Part shown: piece by piece, positions 23,560 to 31,706 of the stretch
Position numbering within the stretch: the stretch's first letter is position 1
How the letters are laid out: every line of letters begins with the position of its first letter
NCBI GenBank assembly: GCA_036562385.1
Contig: DATCKG010000032.1
Location: 1-34,023 of the forward strand
Length of the DNA stretch: 34,023 nucleotides
Source: DATCKG01 sp036562385
GTDB taxonomy: Bacteria > Bacillota > Sulfobacillia > Symbiobacteriales > Symbiobacteriaceae
Direction of reading: 5' to 3'
Notes under the pieces: model-generated
Told to the model about the DNA's origin: nothing
The model's input: the letters and a program-made list of their open reading frames with translations, nothing else
Databases searched by the model: none
Position numbers and translations under genes: made by a program

Positions 23560-24189
23560 TCACTGATTCACGTTGGGTACCGTCACCGAAGTCTCTAGAA
23601 TGTACGGTGTGGCTGCAGAGACGCCGGTCTGCTCCAGTTCCATCCGGATTTCAATGCGGCGAATCTGCTTCCGCCACCTGGACTGGCTCAGGTTCGCCGG
23701 ATTCAACTGCAAATTGCTGCTGGTGAAGTAGCGGAAGGAAAGGGATCGCACCCGAATTCCCTCTTCCGTAAGGGGACGCAGTCGCCCCGCTCCAAGATCT
23801 TCCATGAGACGGCCGTTGACGAGGTAATAACTGTAGGTCTGAAGAGTGCCGTCCGAAGACCGGTACCGCAGGGAAAGGGCCTTCTCCCAGTTGCCCCCGG
23901 CCCCGGGGGGGAGGGGCGGGAACGCCTCCTCCCCCTTCCGCAGGTCCAGGTTCAGCCCGGCCAGGCTGATCTGGCGGGTGAGGTGCTGCAGGGCGATGTT
24001 GCCGCTGCGCTGCAGCTCCACCTGCTCCTGCACCCGGTTTTGCACCCGCTGCCCGCTGGCCAGGATCGATCCCATCATCATCACCACGATGCCGGCGAGG
24101 AACGCCCCGACCAGAAATTCCAGCAGGGTGAAGCCCTCCTGGCCCCGGCGGTCCGGCCGATGCCCTTTGCGGTGGTTACGGACGAACAT
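23560..24189 (-). CDS. pilW: minor type IV prepilin, PilW-like
   Basis: A 209-residue prepilin with an 18-residue basic leader, cleavage at G19/F20 (EGF-TLLEF), Glu at mature position +5 (E24) and a hydrophobic helix to about residue 45. The long coiled helix (about 46-85, QRVQNRVQEQVELQRSGN) and a C-terminal beta domain are typical of PilW-type minor pilins that prime pilus assembly. It overlaps the pilV-like gene by 14 bases and is followed after 15 bases by the PilX-like gene. Confidence 0.87.
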   Translation of the reverse strand: MFVRNHRKGHRPDRRGQEGFTLLEFLVGAFLAGIVVMMMGSILASGQRVQNRVQEQVELQRSGNIALQHLTRQISLAGLNLDLRKGEEAFPPLPPGAGGNWEKALSLRYRSSDGTLQTYSYYLVNGRLMEDLGAGRLRPLTEEGIRVRSLSFRYFTSSNLQLNPANLSQSRWRKQIRRIEIRMELEQTGVSAATPYILETSVTVPNVNQ

Positions 24190-24604
24190 AGCTGATCACC
24201 CGCACCGGATTGGTTACCCCAGTCCGCCGGACAGTCACTGTCACCTTCCGGAGGGATTCCGGCAGGCCGGGCAGGGACTTCACCTCCACCTGTACCTCGT
24301 CGATTCCCTCGGGGCACGCCGGGGGACACCAGTTCCATGTCCCGTCTTCCAGCCGGGGATCCCCTCTGGGAATCAGGCGGACCTCCTCGATTACGGCTTG
24401 TCCGACGGCTGCGGCAGAAACGTAGCCGCCGGCCCGGCGAGCCGTCCGGTCGGCGCCCAGGAAGGAGGCAAGCAGGGCTGCCGCAAGAACACTCAGCAGC
24501 GTCCCCACCACCAACACCTCCATCAGCACCGAGCCCCGGTCGCCGGCCCTGCCGCTAAAGGAACCCTTGCGAAGAAGAACCGGCATCATGATCCACGCCT
24601 TCAT
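24176..24604 (-). CDS. pilV: minor type IV prepilin, PilV-like
   Basis: A 142-residue prepilin. The leader ends in RAGDRG, with cleavage at G24/S25 (G-SVLMEVLVVGTLL) and Glu at +5 (E29). A hydrophobic helix extends to about 50. The mature N-terminus is Ser, not the usual Phe; this is tolerated in PilV-like minor pilins. Two Cys in NWCPPACPEG may form a disulfide. The ribosome site before ATG 24604 is weak, and ATG 24589 or 24586 could be used instead. It lies 4 bases after the major pilin gene. Confidence 0.82.
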   Translation of the reverse strand: MKAWIMMPVLLRKGSFSGRAGDRGSVLMEVLVVGTLLSVLAAALLASFLGADRTARRAGGYVSAAAVGQAVIEEVRLIPRGDPRLEDGTWNWCPPACPEGIDEVQVEVKSLPGLPESLRKVTVTVRRTGVTNPVRVISYVRP

Positions 24605-24608
24605 GGTT

Positions 24609-25034
24609 CTAGCAATCCGGCCCTGTCAAAGTAGCGGTACCGTCTTCTTTGAGCGTAATTACCCAGCAGCGACCGTCAGTAGTCCGATGCCGTCCGTCAG
24701 CCCGAATCGTGGCCTCTGTGCTGCCACCAGTCAGTGAGAAGTCCCAACGATCGGCAGCGTCACCTGACACATTGTATTCCAGGGCTTCCAAAGTGGGGGG
24801 AAACGTGTCGTTCTCCAGGTAATAGGACCATGCCATGGAACGGATCTCGCCCAGGATTTGCTTGGCCTCCGAATCGTAGGAACGGTTGCGGACGTTCAGG
24901 TAGGTGGGCACGGCGATGGCGATCAGGATGCCCAGGATGGCCAGAGCCACCGCCAGCTCGATGAGCGTGAAACCCCTCTGGTCCGCTGTCTTGCGGCCAA
25001 GAAGCTTCTTCACCTGCTGCATCCATTTCCTCAT
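24609..25034 (-). CDS. pilA: major type IV pilin (PilA/GspG-like)
   Basis: A 141-residue prepilin. After a 21-residue basic leader, cleavage is at G21/F22 (RG-FTLIELAVALAILGILIAIAVPTYL), with Glu at +5 (E26) and the ALAILGILIAIAVP helix typical of major pilins and pseudopilins. The short globular domain ends in two cysteines (GRCWVI and the C-terminal PDC) that could close a D-region loop. ATG 25034 was chosen because GGAGGGG lies 6 bases upstream; the longer frame adds 28 unsupported residues. PilD-type leader peptidase is needed but is not in the window. Confidence 0.9.
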   Translation of the reverse strand: MRKWMQQVKKLLGRKTADQRGFTLIELAVALAILGILIAIAVPTYLNVRNRSYDSEAKQILGEIRSMAWSYYLENDTFPPTLEALEYNVSGDAADRWDFSLTGGSTEATIRADGRHRTTDGRCWVITLKEDGTATLTGPDC

Positions 25035-25095
25035 CCCAGACCCCTCCATGCTTGATATGGTCATATTCACCTCCGACCGGCGGCTTGGTCGCCGG

Positions 25096-26316
25096 TCAGA
25101 AGGCGGTATCGACTGCATTCAGGAGCGAAACGATCGGCAGGAAGAGCGAGACCAGCACCAGGGCTACGATTCCGCCCACGAGGAGCAGCAGGAACGGCTC
25201 CAGCAGCGTGGAGAGGTTGCTGACCATCTCCTCCACCTGCCGGTCGTAGTGCTCCGCCACCTTGTTCAGCACCTCGTCCAGCGCTCCGGTCCGCTCGCCA
25301 ACCTGGACCATCTCCACGAAGAAGTCGGGAATGACGCCGGTCCACCGCATGCTGTCCGCGAGAGTTGCTCCCTGGGTAACTCCCTGGCTCACCTCGGTGA
25401 GAGCCCTGCGGAAGACCGAGTTGCCCATCACCCGGGCCGTGGCCTGCAGCACCGGAATCAGTGTCAGGCCGCTGCTCAGGAGCATCGAGATATTGCGAGC
25501 CATGCTGCCCAGCAGCAGCTGGCTGTGCAGTGCTCCGAAGACCGGCACCCTTAGCTTGAGGCTGTCCACCGCCCGGCGGCCCTGGGGCGTCGCGACCCAA
25601 CGGCGGTAGCCGATCACCAGTGCCACAATCAGCAACAGGACCAGCATCCACCACCGGCGGATCGCTCCCACAACAGCCATGACCATCCGGGTGATCATGG
25701 GAAGTTCCGCGTTCAGTTCCTCGAAAATCCCCATGAAGGTGGGGAGGACCACCAGCATCATGAAAGCCAGCACACCGCAGGCCACCAGGAAGACCACCAT
25801 TGGATACAGGGTGGCGGATCGTACCCGGCTCCGGAGGCTCAGTTCCTTCTCTTCAATCACAGCCAGCCGCTCCAGGACCTTGTCCAGGTAGCCCGACATC
25901 TCGCCGGAGCGGATTAACTCGATCTGCACCGGAGGGAAGGCCGGTCCCATGTTGGCCATGGCATCGGCCAGGGACGAACCCCGGAGAATCTGGCCGTTGA
26001 CGGCCGCCGCCACTTCCCGGATTCGACCCCGCTCCTGGCTGGAGAGCACCTCCAGTGCCGTCACCACCGGCAGGCCGGACTTCACCATCGTCGCAAGCTG
26101 CCGGTAGAACGCCGCGAGATCCCTCGGCCCGAGGGGGCCTCGGTCGCGGCGCACCCACTGGCGCCACCAGCTACGGCTATCAACCCGGACGTCCAGGGGC
26201 ACATAGCCGGACTGCTTGAGCTGCTCGATGAGGTCAACGGAGCTGGCAGCCTCCACACTGCCCAGTACCAACCGGCCCGTGGTGGCATTTCGGGCCCGAT
26301 AGTGGTACAGCGCCAT
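25096..26316 (-). CDS. pilC: type IV pilus platform protein PilC (GspF family)
   Basis: A 406-residue inner-membrane platform protein. It has an N-terminal segment (YHYRARNATTGRLVLGSVEA) and two GspF domains, about 70-190 (FYRQLATMVKSGLPVVTALEVL) and about 270-395 (LLLGSMARNISMLLSSGLTLIPVLQAT). The three TM segments are at about 167-195, 218-240 and 375-400. It connects the PilB motor to the pilin pool. The gene starts 3 bases after the pilB stop. Confidence 0.94.
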   Translation of the reverse strand: MALYHYRARNATTGRLVLGSVEAASSVDLIEQLKQSGYVPLDVRVDSRSWWRQWVRRDRGPLGPRDLAAFYRQLATMVKSGLPVVTALEVLSSQERGRIREVAAAVNGQILRGSSLADAMANMGPAFPPVQIELIRSGEMSGYLDKVLERLAVIEEKELSLRSRVRSATLYPMVVFLVACGVLAFMMLVVLPTFMGIFEELNAELPMITRMVMAVVGAIRRWWMLVLLLIVALVIGYRRWVATPQGRRAVDSLKLRVPVFGALHSQLLLGSMARNISMLLSSGLTLIPVLQATARVMGNSVFRRALTEVSQGVTQGATLADSMRWTGVIPDFFVEMVQVGERTGALDEVLNKVAEHYDRQVEEMVSNLSTLLEPFLLLLVGGIVALVLVSLFLPIVSLLNAVDTAF

Positions 26317-26319
26317 GGC

Positions 26320-28056
26320 TTACACCCCCACCGTCTCCGCGAGGGCTCGGCCCAGTTCCAGCAGCGCCTGCGGGGAGGTTTCCGTAACCCGGAGGACCTC
26401 CTCCAGGCTGGTCTCCCCCGCCCGGACCCGCCGGAGACCGTCCTCCCTGATGGGAATCATGCCGTTCTTGAGGGCCGCCTCCCGCAGCTCGTGGGTGCTG
26501 GCGCGGCTCAGGATGAGGTCCCGGATGGTGTTGTCCACCTCCATCAGCTCCGCCACCACCGTCCGGCCCGCGTACCCGTGGATGCAGTGAGGACAAGGCT
26601 CACCCGATCGCTGGGTAGGAGGTCGGTACAGGATCTGATCGGGTTCCAGTTCCAGTCCGGCGATCTTGGTCCCCTTAGGCAGCACATACGACTCCCGGCA
26701 GTGCGGGCACAGAAGCCGGACCAGCCGCTGAGACAGAACCCCGGCCAGGGAAGAGGCCAGGAGCACCGGTTCCACTCCCATGTCCAGGAGCCGGATCACC
26801 GTGCTGGGGGCATCGTTGGTGTGCAGCGTGGACAGGACCATGTGGCCGGTAAGGGCCGCCTGGATCGCCATCTCGGCGGTCTCCCGGTCCCGGATCTCGC
26901 CCACCATGATCACGTCGGGGTCCTGCCGGAGAATGTGCCGCAGCGCCGTGGCAAAGGTGAGGCCGGCTCGCGGGTTCACCTGGGTTTGGGTGGTGCCGGG
27001 GATCTCGTACTCGATGGGATCCTCCACCGTCACGATGTTGATGGTGTCACGGTTGAGATAGGAGAGAGCAGCCGACAGGGTTGTGGATTTGCCACTGCCC
27101 GTAGGCCCCACCACCAGGAAGAGGCCGTGGGGACGGGAAAGCAGCGCTTCGATCCGCTGCCGCGTTTCCTCGGTGAAGCCCAGTTCCGACAGGCTGCGAA
27201 TGCCGCCGCTCTTTTCCAAGATCCGCAGCACCGCTTTCTCCCCGTACTGGCTGGGCAGGGTGGAAACGCGGATGTCGTAGGACTTGCCGTCCACGGTCAT
27301 GGTGAAGCGGCCATCCTGAGGCAGGCGTCGCTCGGCGATGTCCATTCCGGCCAGCACCTTGATCCGGGTGATGATGGCCGGCTGCAGCGACTGATCCTGC
27401 CGCATCACTTCGTGGAGCATCCCGTCCACCCGATACCGCACCCGCAGATCGTGCTGCTGGGGCTCCACGTGGACGTCACTGGCGCGCTCCCGGATGGCCT
27501 TGACCAGGAGGCTCTGGACCAGCCCGACGATGGGACCTTCTTCCACCGGCGGCGGTGCCTCCTGAGCTGCCTTGGTCTCCCGGGCCGTCGTCTTGCTGCG
27601 CGTGACCGCCAGTTCCGCGTTCTGCATCACATCGAAGATCCGACTGATGGCATCCTCAATTTCCTCGGGATCGGCCAGCGCGGGTTCGATCTCCAGTCCT
27701 GTGATGGCCCGAAGCTCATCTTCCGCTGCGATATCCGTCGGGGTGGCCATGGCCACCGTCAGCCGGTTGCCCTGGCGGCGGACGGGGATGAGCTGGTACC
27801 TGTGGGCCAGACGTGCAGAGATCATTCGGGCCGCGTCCGGATCCGGCGGTGTCGTGCGAAGGGAGATATAGGGGACACCCAGGAACTCAGCCAACTGGAC
27901 AAAAAGGGTCTCCTTGGTCAGAAACCCCAGGGATACCAGGGCCTCCCCCAACAGGCAGCCGGTACGACTCTGCTGCTCCAGCCCAGCCTGGAGTTGTTCG
28001 GGGGTAATGACCCCGGTACGTACCAGATACTCACCCAAGCGCTCTCTTCTGACCAA
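26320..28056 (-). CDS. pilB: type IV pilus extension ATPase PilB (GspE family)
   Basis: A 578-residue hexameric secretion ATPase. Two N-terminal MshEN-type repeats (about 5-60 and about 70-145) are c-di-GMP-binding modules in many homologues. The ATPase core has Walker A GPTGSGKST at 317-325, the Asp box IVTVEDPIEY (341-350), Walker B DVIMVGEIRD (381-390) and the His box STLHTNDAPS. A tetracysteine zinc site is formed by two CPHC motifs (from 450 and in EPCPHCIHG). The start is TTG 28056, after GGGGG at 8 bases. It is the first gene of the leftward cluster; the structured region 28057-28625 is its upstream region. No PilT is in the window. Confidence 0.94.
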   Translation of the reverse strand: MVRRERLGEYLVRTGVITPEQLQAGLEQQSRTGCLLGEALVSLGFLTKETLFVQLAEFLGVPYISLRTTPPDPDAARMISARLAHRYQLIPVRRQGNRLTVAMATPTDIAAEDELRAITGLEIEPALADPEEIEDAISRIFDVMQNAELAVTRSKTTARETKAAQEAPPPVEEGPIVGLVQSLLVKAIRERASDVHVEPQQHDLRVRYRVDGMLHEVMRQDQSLQPAIITRIKVLAGMDIAERRLPQDGRFTMTVDGKSYDIRVSTLPSQYGEKAVLRILEKSGGIRSLSELGFTEETRQRIEALLSRPHGLFLVVGPTGSGKSTTLSAALSYLNRDTINIVTVEDPIEYEIPGTTQTQVNPRAGLTFATALRHILRQDPDVIMVGEIRDRETAEMAIQAALTGHMVLSTLHTNDAPSTVIRLLDMGVEPVLLASSLAGVLSQRLVRLLCPHCRESYVLPKGTKIAGLELEPDQILYRPPTQRSGEPCPHCIHGYAGRTVVAELMEVDNTIRDLILSRASTHELREAALKNGMIPIREDGLRRVRAGETSLEEVLRVTETSPQALLELGRALAETVGV

Positions 28057-28150
28057 CTTTTATACCCCCATATAGTCCGACGCCAGTGTTAATTACAAAG
28101 TAGCGATGCTTAATTCACATAGTCAATCAACACAAGGATCAAGCACAAAA

Positions 28151-28277
28151 GTCTATTACTTCTACTCTCTTTCCCGCATCCTTCTACTCTGGATCTCGTA
28201 GGAATCTGTACGGATCCTCCGCTTTGGAGGGTATCTTTCTGACATTCCGTCCCTCATTTGCCGTCTATTCACTTCTA
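28151..28277. repeat. short direct repeats before pilB
   Basis: GTCTATTACTTCTA (28151-28164) recurs as GTCTATTCACTTCTA (28263-28277) with one inserted base. TTCTACTCT occurs at 28160-28168 and 28182-28190. They may be binding sites for a pilus regulator; spacing of the second pair is 22 bases. Confidence 0.4.
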
Positions 28278-28311
28278 GTCCTAAAAGTTGCCACAATATC
28301 GCGCTATAGAA

Positions 28312-28333
28312 GATACATACCTTGGTATGTATC
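28312..28333. repeat. perfect 10-2-10 palindrome upstream of pilB
   Basis: GATACATACC is followed by TT and then by its exact reverse complement GGTATGTATC. The 2-base centre makes a tight RNA hairpin unlikely without opening bases, so a dimeric repressor operator is at least as likely. Confidence 0.6.
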
Positions 28334-28338
28334 AGGAA

Positions 28339-28422
28339 GGAAGCGTTGTACCAACCCTGGTTGGAACTTCTTAGACCGCCCGCTTCCACCGCAACAAAGT
28401 GAAACAGGTGTCGCCCTGTTTC
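28339..28422. repeat. nested hairpins upstream of pilB
   Basis: GGAAGCG (28339-28345) pairs with CGCTTCC (28381-28387) and encloses CCAAC-CCTG-GTTGG (28351-28364). A separate hairpin GAAACAGG-TGTCGC-CCTGTTTC (28401-28422) follows. Together with the palindrome at 28312 they form a run of structures, which suggests a structured RNA or regulatory DNA. Confidence 0.45.
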
Positions 28423-28625
28423 GCCTTCCGTGTTTACGGACCCGACCGTAAGGTATCCCCTCACCAACCTGCTACGCCCATGCCGTCCATAGGCCGCACG
28501 AAGACGTGCTCTACAGGTGCCACCGGCATTGGGCGCCGGGGAGATCCGCTGTGTTCATGGATGGTTCCCTCATGCCACTCCAAGGAGATCAGCGCTGAAG
28601 ACCAACATATGATCCGAAAACGGAA

Positions 28626-28659
28626 GCAGTCCCGGTAGCCCGAAGGCTACCGGGACTGC
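28626..28659 (-). terminator. terminator of the nickel-uptake operon
   Basis: Perfect 15-base arms (28626-28640 and 28645-28659) closed by a TTCG tetraloop on the minus strand (C-UUCG-G, exceptionally stable). It is located 36 bases after the cbiO stop and followed by TTCCGTTTT on the minus strand. The loop type supports the leftward direction. Confidence 0.85.
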
Positions 28660-28694
28660 GTATGTAGACGCCCATGTCGGTCCGCGCAGGCAGA

Positions 28695-29513
28695 TCAGCG
28701 GCCGGAGCACAGGCGGTGCAGGATGACCGCGGCCTGCTCCAACCGGTAGGGAACCGGCCGTACGTCCGCCAGTTCCCCGAACAGCTGAGCCACCAGCGGC
28801 ATCCGGAGGCGGGCCTGTCGTACCAGGTCAGGATCGGTGAGCAGAGCCGGCGAACCCTGGGCGATCACCTTGCCCTCCACCAGCAGGATGACCTCGTCGG
28901 CCCAGTTGGCGGCCCAGTCGACATCATGGGTAGCCACCAGCAGCGTGACGCCCTGGCGGTGCAGCCGGTCGAGTACCTCCTCTACCTGCCGCTGCCCCTC
29001 CGGATCCAGGAAGGCCATGGGCTCATCCAGGGCCATCACAGCGGGACGCATGGCCAGGACACCTGCGATGGCGACCCGCTTCTTCTGGCCGAGGCTGAGC
29101 CGCTGCGGCGACCGGCTGCGCAGCGGAAGCAAGCCTACCGCGGAAAGGGCCTCCTCCGCCCGGGCTTCCACCTCGGCCAGGCTAAGCCCCAGGTTGAGGG
29201 GTCCGAAGCAGACATCGTCCCACACCGTGGGAGAAAAGACCTGATCATCAGGATCCTGAAAGACCAGGCCGACCTGCGTACGAACCTGCTCCTCGGTGGC
29301 GGCGGAAAGCTCGCATCCGCCGACCTGCACCCGCCCCTTCTGGGGCAGGTAGATTCCGTTCAGATGCAGCAGCAGCGTCGACTTGCCGGCGCCGTTGGGG
29401 CCCATCAGTGCCACCCGCCGGCCCCGCTGAATCGCAAAGGTGACGCCGCGCAGGGCCGCGGTTCCGTCGGGATACCGGAAGTGCAGGTCTTCAACCACCA
29501 GTATGGGTTCCAT
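28695..29513 (-). CDS. cbiO: nickel/cobalt ECF transporter ATPase
   Basis: A 272-residue ECF-type ATPase. Walker A GPNGAGKST is at 38-46, the Q-loop region VFQDPDDQVFSPTVWDDVCFGP is diagnostic for CbiO/EcfA, signature LSLGQ is at 139-143, and Walker B ALDEP at 161-165. It energises uptake of Ni or Co with CbiQ and CbiM. It follows cbiQ by 3 bases and is the last gene before the terminator. With NikR in the operon, nickel is the likely substrate, so nikO would be the matching name. Confidence 0.95.
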   Translation of the reverse strand: MEPILVVEDLHFRYPDGTAALRGVTFAIQRGRRVALMGPNGAGKSTLLLHLNGIYLPQKGRVQVGGCELSAATEEQVRTQVGLVFQDPDDQVFSPTVWDDVCFGPLNLGLSLAEVEARAEEALSAVGLLPLRSRSPQRLSLGQKKRVAIAGVLAMRPAVMALDEPMAFLDPEGQRQVEEVLDRLHRQGVTLLVATHDVDWAANWADEVILLVEGKVIAQGSPALLTDPDLVRQARLRMPLVAQLFGELADVRPVPYRLEQAAVILHRLCSGR

Positions 29514-29516
29514 GGT

Positions 29517-30275
29517 TCAGCCCCCTCCGTTCAGCCGGCAGTCCAGCAGCACCAGGGCCACGGTCACTGCCACCGCTCCGGCCACGGCCCACCGCTCCCG
29601 ACCAGAAAGCGGACGGGCGGCGGGCGGCCGGCGCACGCTGTATCCGCGGCTCAACATCGCCCAGTAAATCCGCTCGCTGCGGTCGTAGGCCCGCAGCAGC
29701 AGCATCCCCAGGGTCTGGGCGGAAGTGGCCAGGGTCTGCCGGTTCCAAAATGCGCGCGACGGCCGGTACCCACGACTTGCGCGGCTTATGTTCATCCGCC
29801 GGGCCTCGTCCTGCAGGACCGATACATACCGGATGGCCATGCCTGCCAATACGGTAAAAAGCCGCGGCACGCCCAGCCGGCTCAGGGCCTCCAGCAGTTC
29901 CGGCAGGGGCGTGGAGGCGGTGAGACTGAGGGCCGGCAGGAAACAGCCCAACATCCGCAGGCTCAGCAGGCCCGCGAGCCGCAGGCCTTCCCACGAGCCG
30001 GTCACTTGCAGCGAGCCCACCTGAACCTGCAGGGCGGGCTGCCCGGGCAGCACCAGGGGCAGGGTCAGCAGCAGCCCGCCCGACAGATAGACCAGCCAGA
30101 GCAGACGCCTGAGCACCGTGCCGGGCGCCATCCCCGCGGCCCGCACCAGCAGCAGGCCGGTGGCGATCACCAACAGAAGAAGCTGCCAGTGACGCAGCAG
30201 CGACGCGGCAACAATCAGGGCAAGCAGAAACGCCACCTTGGCCAGGGGAGAGGCCGCGGTGAAAAGACGGGTCAT
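29517..30275 (-). CDS. cbiQ: nickel/cobalt ECF transporter T component
   Basis: A 252-residue membrane protein of the CbiQ/EcfT family. It has five or so TM helices and two coupling motifs: ARRMNISRASRGYR (about 160-173), then AMLSRGY (about 208-214), which contact the ATPase. It links the ATP-binding protein to the CbiM substrate-binding unit. Its start overlaps the PDGLE gene by 4 bases. Confidence 0.94.
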   Translation of the reverse strand: MTRLFTAASPLAKVAFLLALIVAASLLRHWQLLLLVIATGLLLVRAAGMAPGTVLRRLLWLVYLSGGLLLTLPLVLPGQPALQVQVGSLQVTGSWEGLRLAGLLSLRMLGCFLPALSLTASTPLPELLEALSRLGVPRLFTVLAGMAIRYVSVLQDEARRMNISRASRGYRPSRAFWNRQTLATSAQTLGMLLLRAYDRSERIYWAMLSRGYSVRRPPAARPLSGRERWAVAGAVAVTVALVLLDCRLNGGG

Positions 30276-30574
30276 CGGGGCACATCACGGTGCCGCCCGG
30301 ACCCGGACAGCAGCCGGAACACAGCCCAGGCAATCCCCAGGGTCAGCACCAAGCCGATGATGCCTGCCAGGGCGCCGGAAAGCGCAGACGCCCCAATCGC
30401 AGGCACCTGGTAGTCCGGCAACAGCGCCGGCAGGAGGGCGGGGGCCTCTTCGGGCAGGGCTGCCAGGTCCTCCAGCACTCGCTCCAACCCATCCGGGTGG
30501 GCAGAGGCAAACAGCGAAAGCACCCCGGCAGTCACCAGAGCCAGGATCAGCAGTCCCTGCGTCCGCCTAGTCAT
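30272..30574 (-). CDS. PDGLE-domain auxiliary membrane protein of the Ni/Co transporter
   Basis: A 100-residue protein with two TM helices (about 7-25 and 62-90) and an extracytoplasmic loop starting HPDGLERVLE (the PDGLE motif, residues 27-31). Such proteins replace CbiN in many CbiM systems and are often fused to CbiM. It overlaps cbiM by 8 bases and cbiQ by 4, and a GGAGGTGAGG site precedes its ATG. It likely helps metal insertion into CbiM. Confidence 0.9.
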   Translation of the reverse strand: MTRRTQGLLILALVTAGVLSLFASAHPDGLERVLEDLAALPEEAPALLPALLPDYQVPAIGASALSGALAGIIGLVLTLGIAWAVFRLLSGSGRHRDVPR

Positions 30575-31208
30575 GGTGCCTCACCTCCGGCTGCAGTTCC
30601 GGCCGCTCCGCCGTCACGTACGCGGCAACAGCCGCCGTGATGATCCCCTCACCGACGCCGATCATGAGATGCCACAGCCCCATGGCCGGAAGCCCCACCG
30701 CCAGGGGGATAACTCCGGATAGCGCCAGCATCAGGGCAGCACCGGCGGCCCCCGCCACCACCGAAACCAGTCCGCTCAAAAAGACCGCCGCCAGCCAGCC
30801 GGCCCGACTACTCCAGAGGCCCTTGAGGAGCCGGTAGACGCCGTATCCCACCAGGGGGCCGATCACAGCCATGTTCAGGAGGTTGGCTCCCAGGGCCGCG
30901 ATGCCGCCGTCCTGAAAGACCAGAGCCTGCACAGCCACCACGGTGGTCATCACCACCATGGAGACCCAGGGCCCGAAGAGGACCGCCGCCAGGGCGCCTC
31001 CCATCAGATGGCCGGACGTTCCGCCCGGGATCGGGAAATTGACCATCTGAGCCGCAAAGATAAAGGCGGTAAGCACCGCGACCCGGGGAACCTCCCGGCT
31101 GTCCAGATCCCTTCGGACCCGCCAGGTGGCGTAAGACACCCCGGCCGCCGCCAGTGCGGCCGACCCGATCAGGGTCTTCGGATCCAGCAAACCATCGGGA
31201 ATATGCAT
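30567..31208 (-). CDS. cbiM: nickel/cobalt ECF transporter substrate-binding membrane protein
   Basis: A 213-residue protein with about six or seven TM helices. Metal ligands known for NikM/CbiM are in place: Met1 and His2 in MHIPDGLL, and His67 in PGGTSGHLMGG. The start is ATG 31208, not the upstream TTG 31214: the ribosome site AAGGGGG is 8 bases from the ATG, and only this start puts the His at position 2, where the free N-terminus binds the metal. It sits 13 bases after nikR. Confidence 0.94.
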   Translation of the reverse strand: MHIPDGLLDPKTLIGSAALAAAGVSYATWRVRRDLDSREVPRVAVLTAFIFAAQMVNFPIPGGTSGHLMGGALAAVLFGPWVSMVVMTTVVAVQALVFQDGGIAALGANLLNMAVIGPLVGYGVYRLLKGLWSSRAGWLAAVFLSGLVSVVAGAAGAALMLALSGVIPLAVGLPAMGLWHLMIGVGEGIITAAVAAYVTAERPELQPEVRHHD

Positions 31209-31221
31209 CTGCAAGTCCCCC

Positions 31222-31638
31222 TTACGGCAGTTCCTTGCCTGTGGTGGCGATGGTCAGGCGTCCGATCTTGACGCCCTTCAAGGCGATGAGGCGGTCGGCC
31301 AGTTCCTTGATGTGGCGCGCCCGTCCCCGGAGGACCACCACCTCCAGGCAGTGATCGGCATCCTGGTGCACGTGGAGGGTCGAGACCACATGGGCATGAT
31401 GGTCATGCTGAAGATCCCTGAGGACCTCACTGACCGAAGAGTGGTGGTCGTAGACCAGGGTAACGGTTCCGGCCACCTCCGCGTCCCCGTCCTGCCACTC
31501 CTCCTCGACCAGGTAGTTTCGGATCAGGTCCCGAATCGCTTCTGACCGGTTACTGTACCCCCGGCGGGCAATAGCCTCGTCGAACTTGGCCAGAAGCTGT
31601 GCGTTCATGGAGATACCGAAGCGGACCAGTTCTTCCAT
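31222..31638 (-). CDS. nikR: nickel-responsive regulator NikR
   Basis: A 138-residue ribbon-helix-helix repressor. Residues 1-45 form the DNA-binding ribbon-helix-helix (EELVRFGISMNAQLLAKFDEAI) and residues 50-138 the ACT-like nickel domain. All high-affinity nickel ligands can be aligned: H78, H89, H91 and C97, corresponding to H76, H87, H89 and C95 of E. coli NikR (STLHVHQDADHCLEV). It is hidden in a longer open frame that continues upstream without a ribosome site; ATG 31638 has GGGGAGAGG 5 bases before it. It is the first gene of the transporter operon and should repress it when nickel is plentiful. Confidence 0.95.
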   Translation of the reverse strand: MEELVRFGISMNAQLLAKFDEAIARRGYSNRSEAIRDLIRNYLVEEEWQDGDAEVAGTVTLVYDHHSSVSEVLRDLQHDHHAHVVSTLHVHQDADHCLEVVVLRGRARHIKELADRLIALKGVKIGRLTIATTGKELP

Positions 31639-31651
31639 GGCGGCCTCTCCC

Positions 31652-31689
31652 CTTTGGTAGCACGGTTTCCGAAATCGTAGCACCAAAAG
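31652..31689. promoter_or_regulatory. candidate NikR operator upstream of nikR
   Basis: Two GTAGCAC half-sites (31657-31663 and 31677-31683) are separated by 13 bases and flanked by CCTTTG and CAAAAGG, so the whole block is a rough long dyad. NikR operators of several non-enteric bacteria use two seven-base halves with 13-14 bases between. The halves here are in direct orientation but share the GT...AC ends of a palindrome. It lies 19-45 bases before the nikR start codon. Confidence 0.6.
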
Positions 31690-31706
31690 GGTTCGACACC
31701 CGAAGG

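Larger units (their letters stand above)
28057..28625. other. structured, AT-richer intergenic region upstream of pilB
   Basis: About 570 bases with no convincing gene and visibly lower GC than the flanks. It holds several clear inverted repeats between 28312 and 28422 (own entries), direct repeats at 28151-28277, and a weak promoter pair for pilB on the minus strand (TTGACT, 18 bases, TACTTT, around 28122-28095). A 101-codon frame (28162-28467, minus) has an unnatural composition and no ribosome site, and I do not count it as a gene. Confidence 0.55.

Noticed and set aside
26302..28092. Open frame of 596 codons on the + strand
   Set aside because: Antisense to pilB, which is fully conserved; shadow composition.
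28162..28467. Open frame of 101 codons in the structured region before pilB
   Set aside because: No ribosome site and runs through several hairpins; no family resemblance.
28674..30413. Open frame of 579 codons on the + strand
   Set aside because: Antisense to cbiO and cbiQ; Gln/Pro/His-rich shadow.
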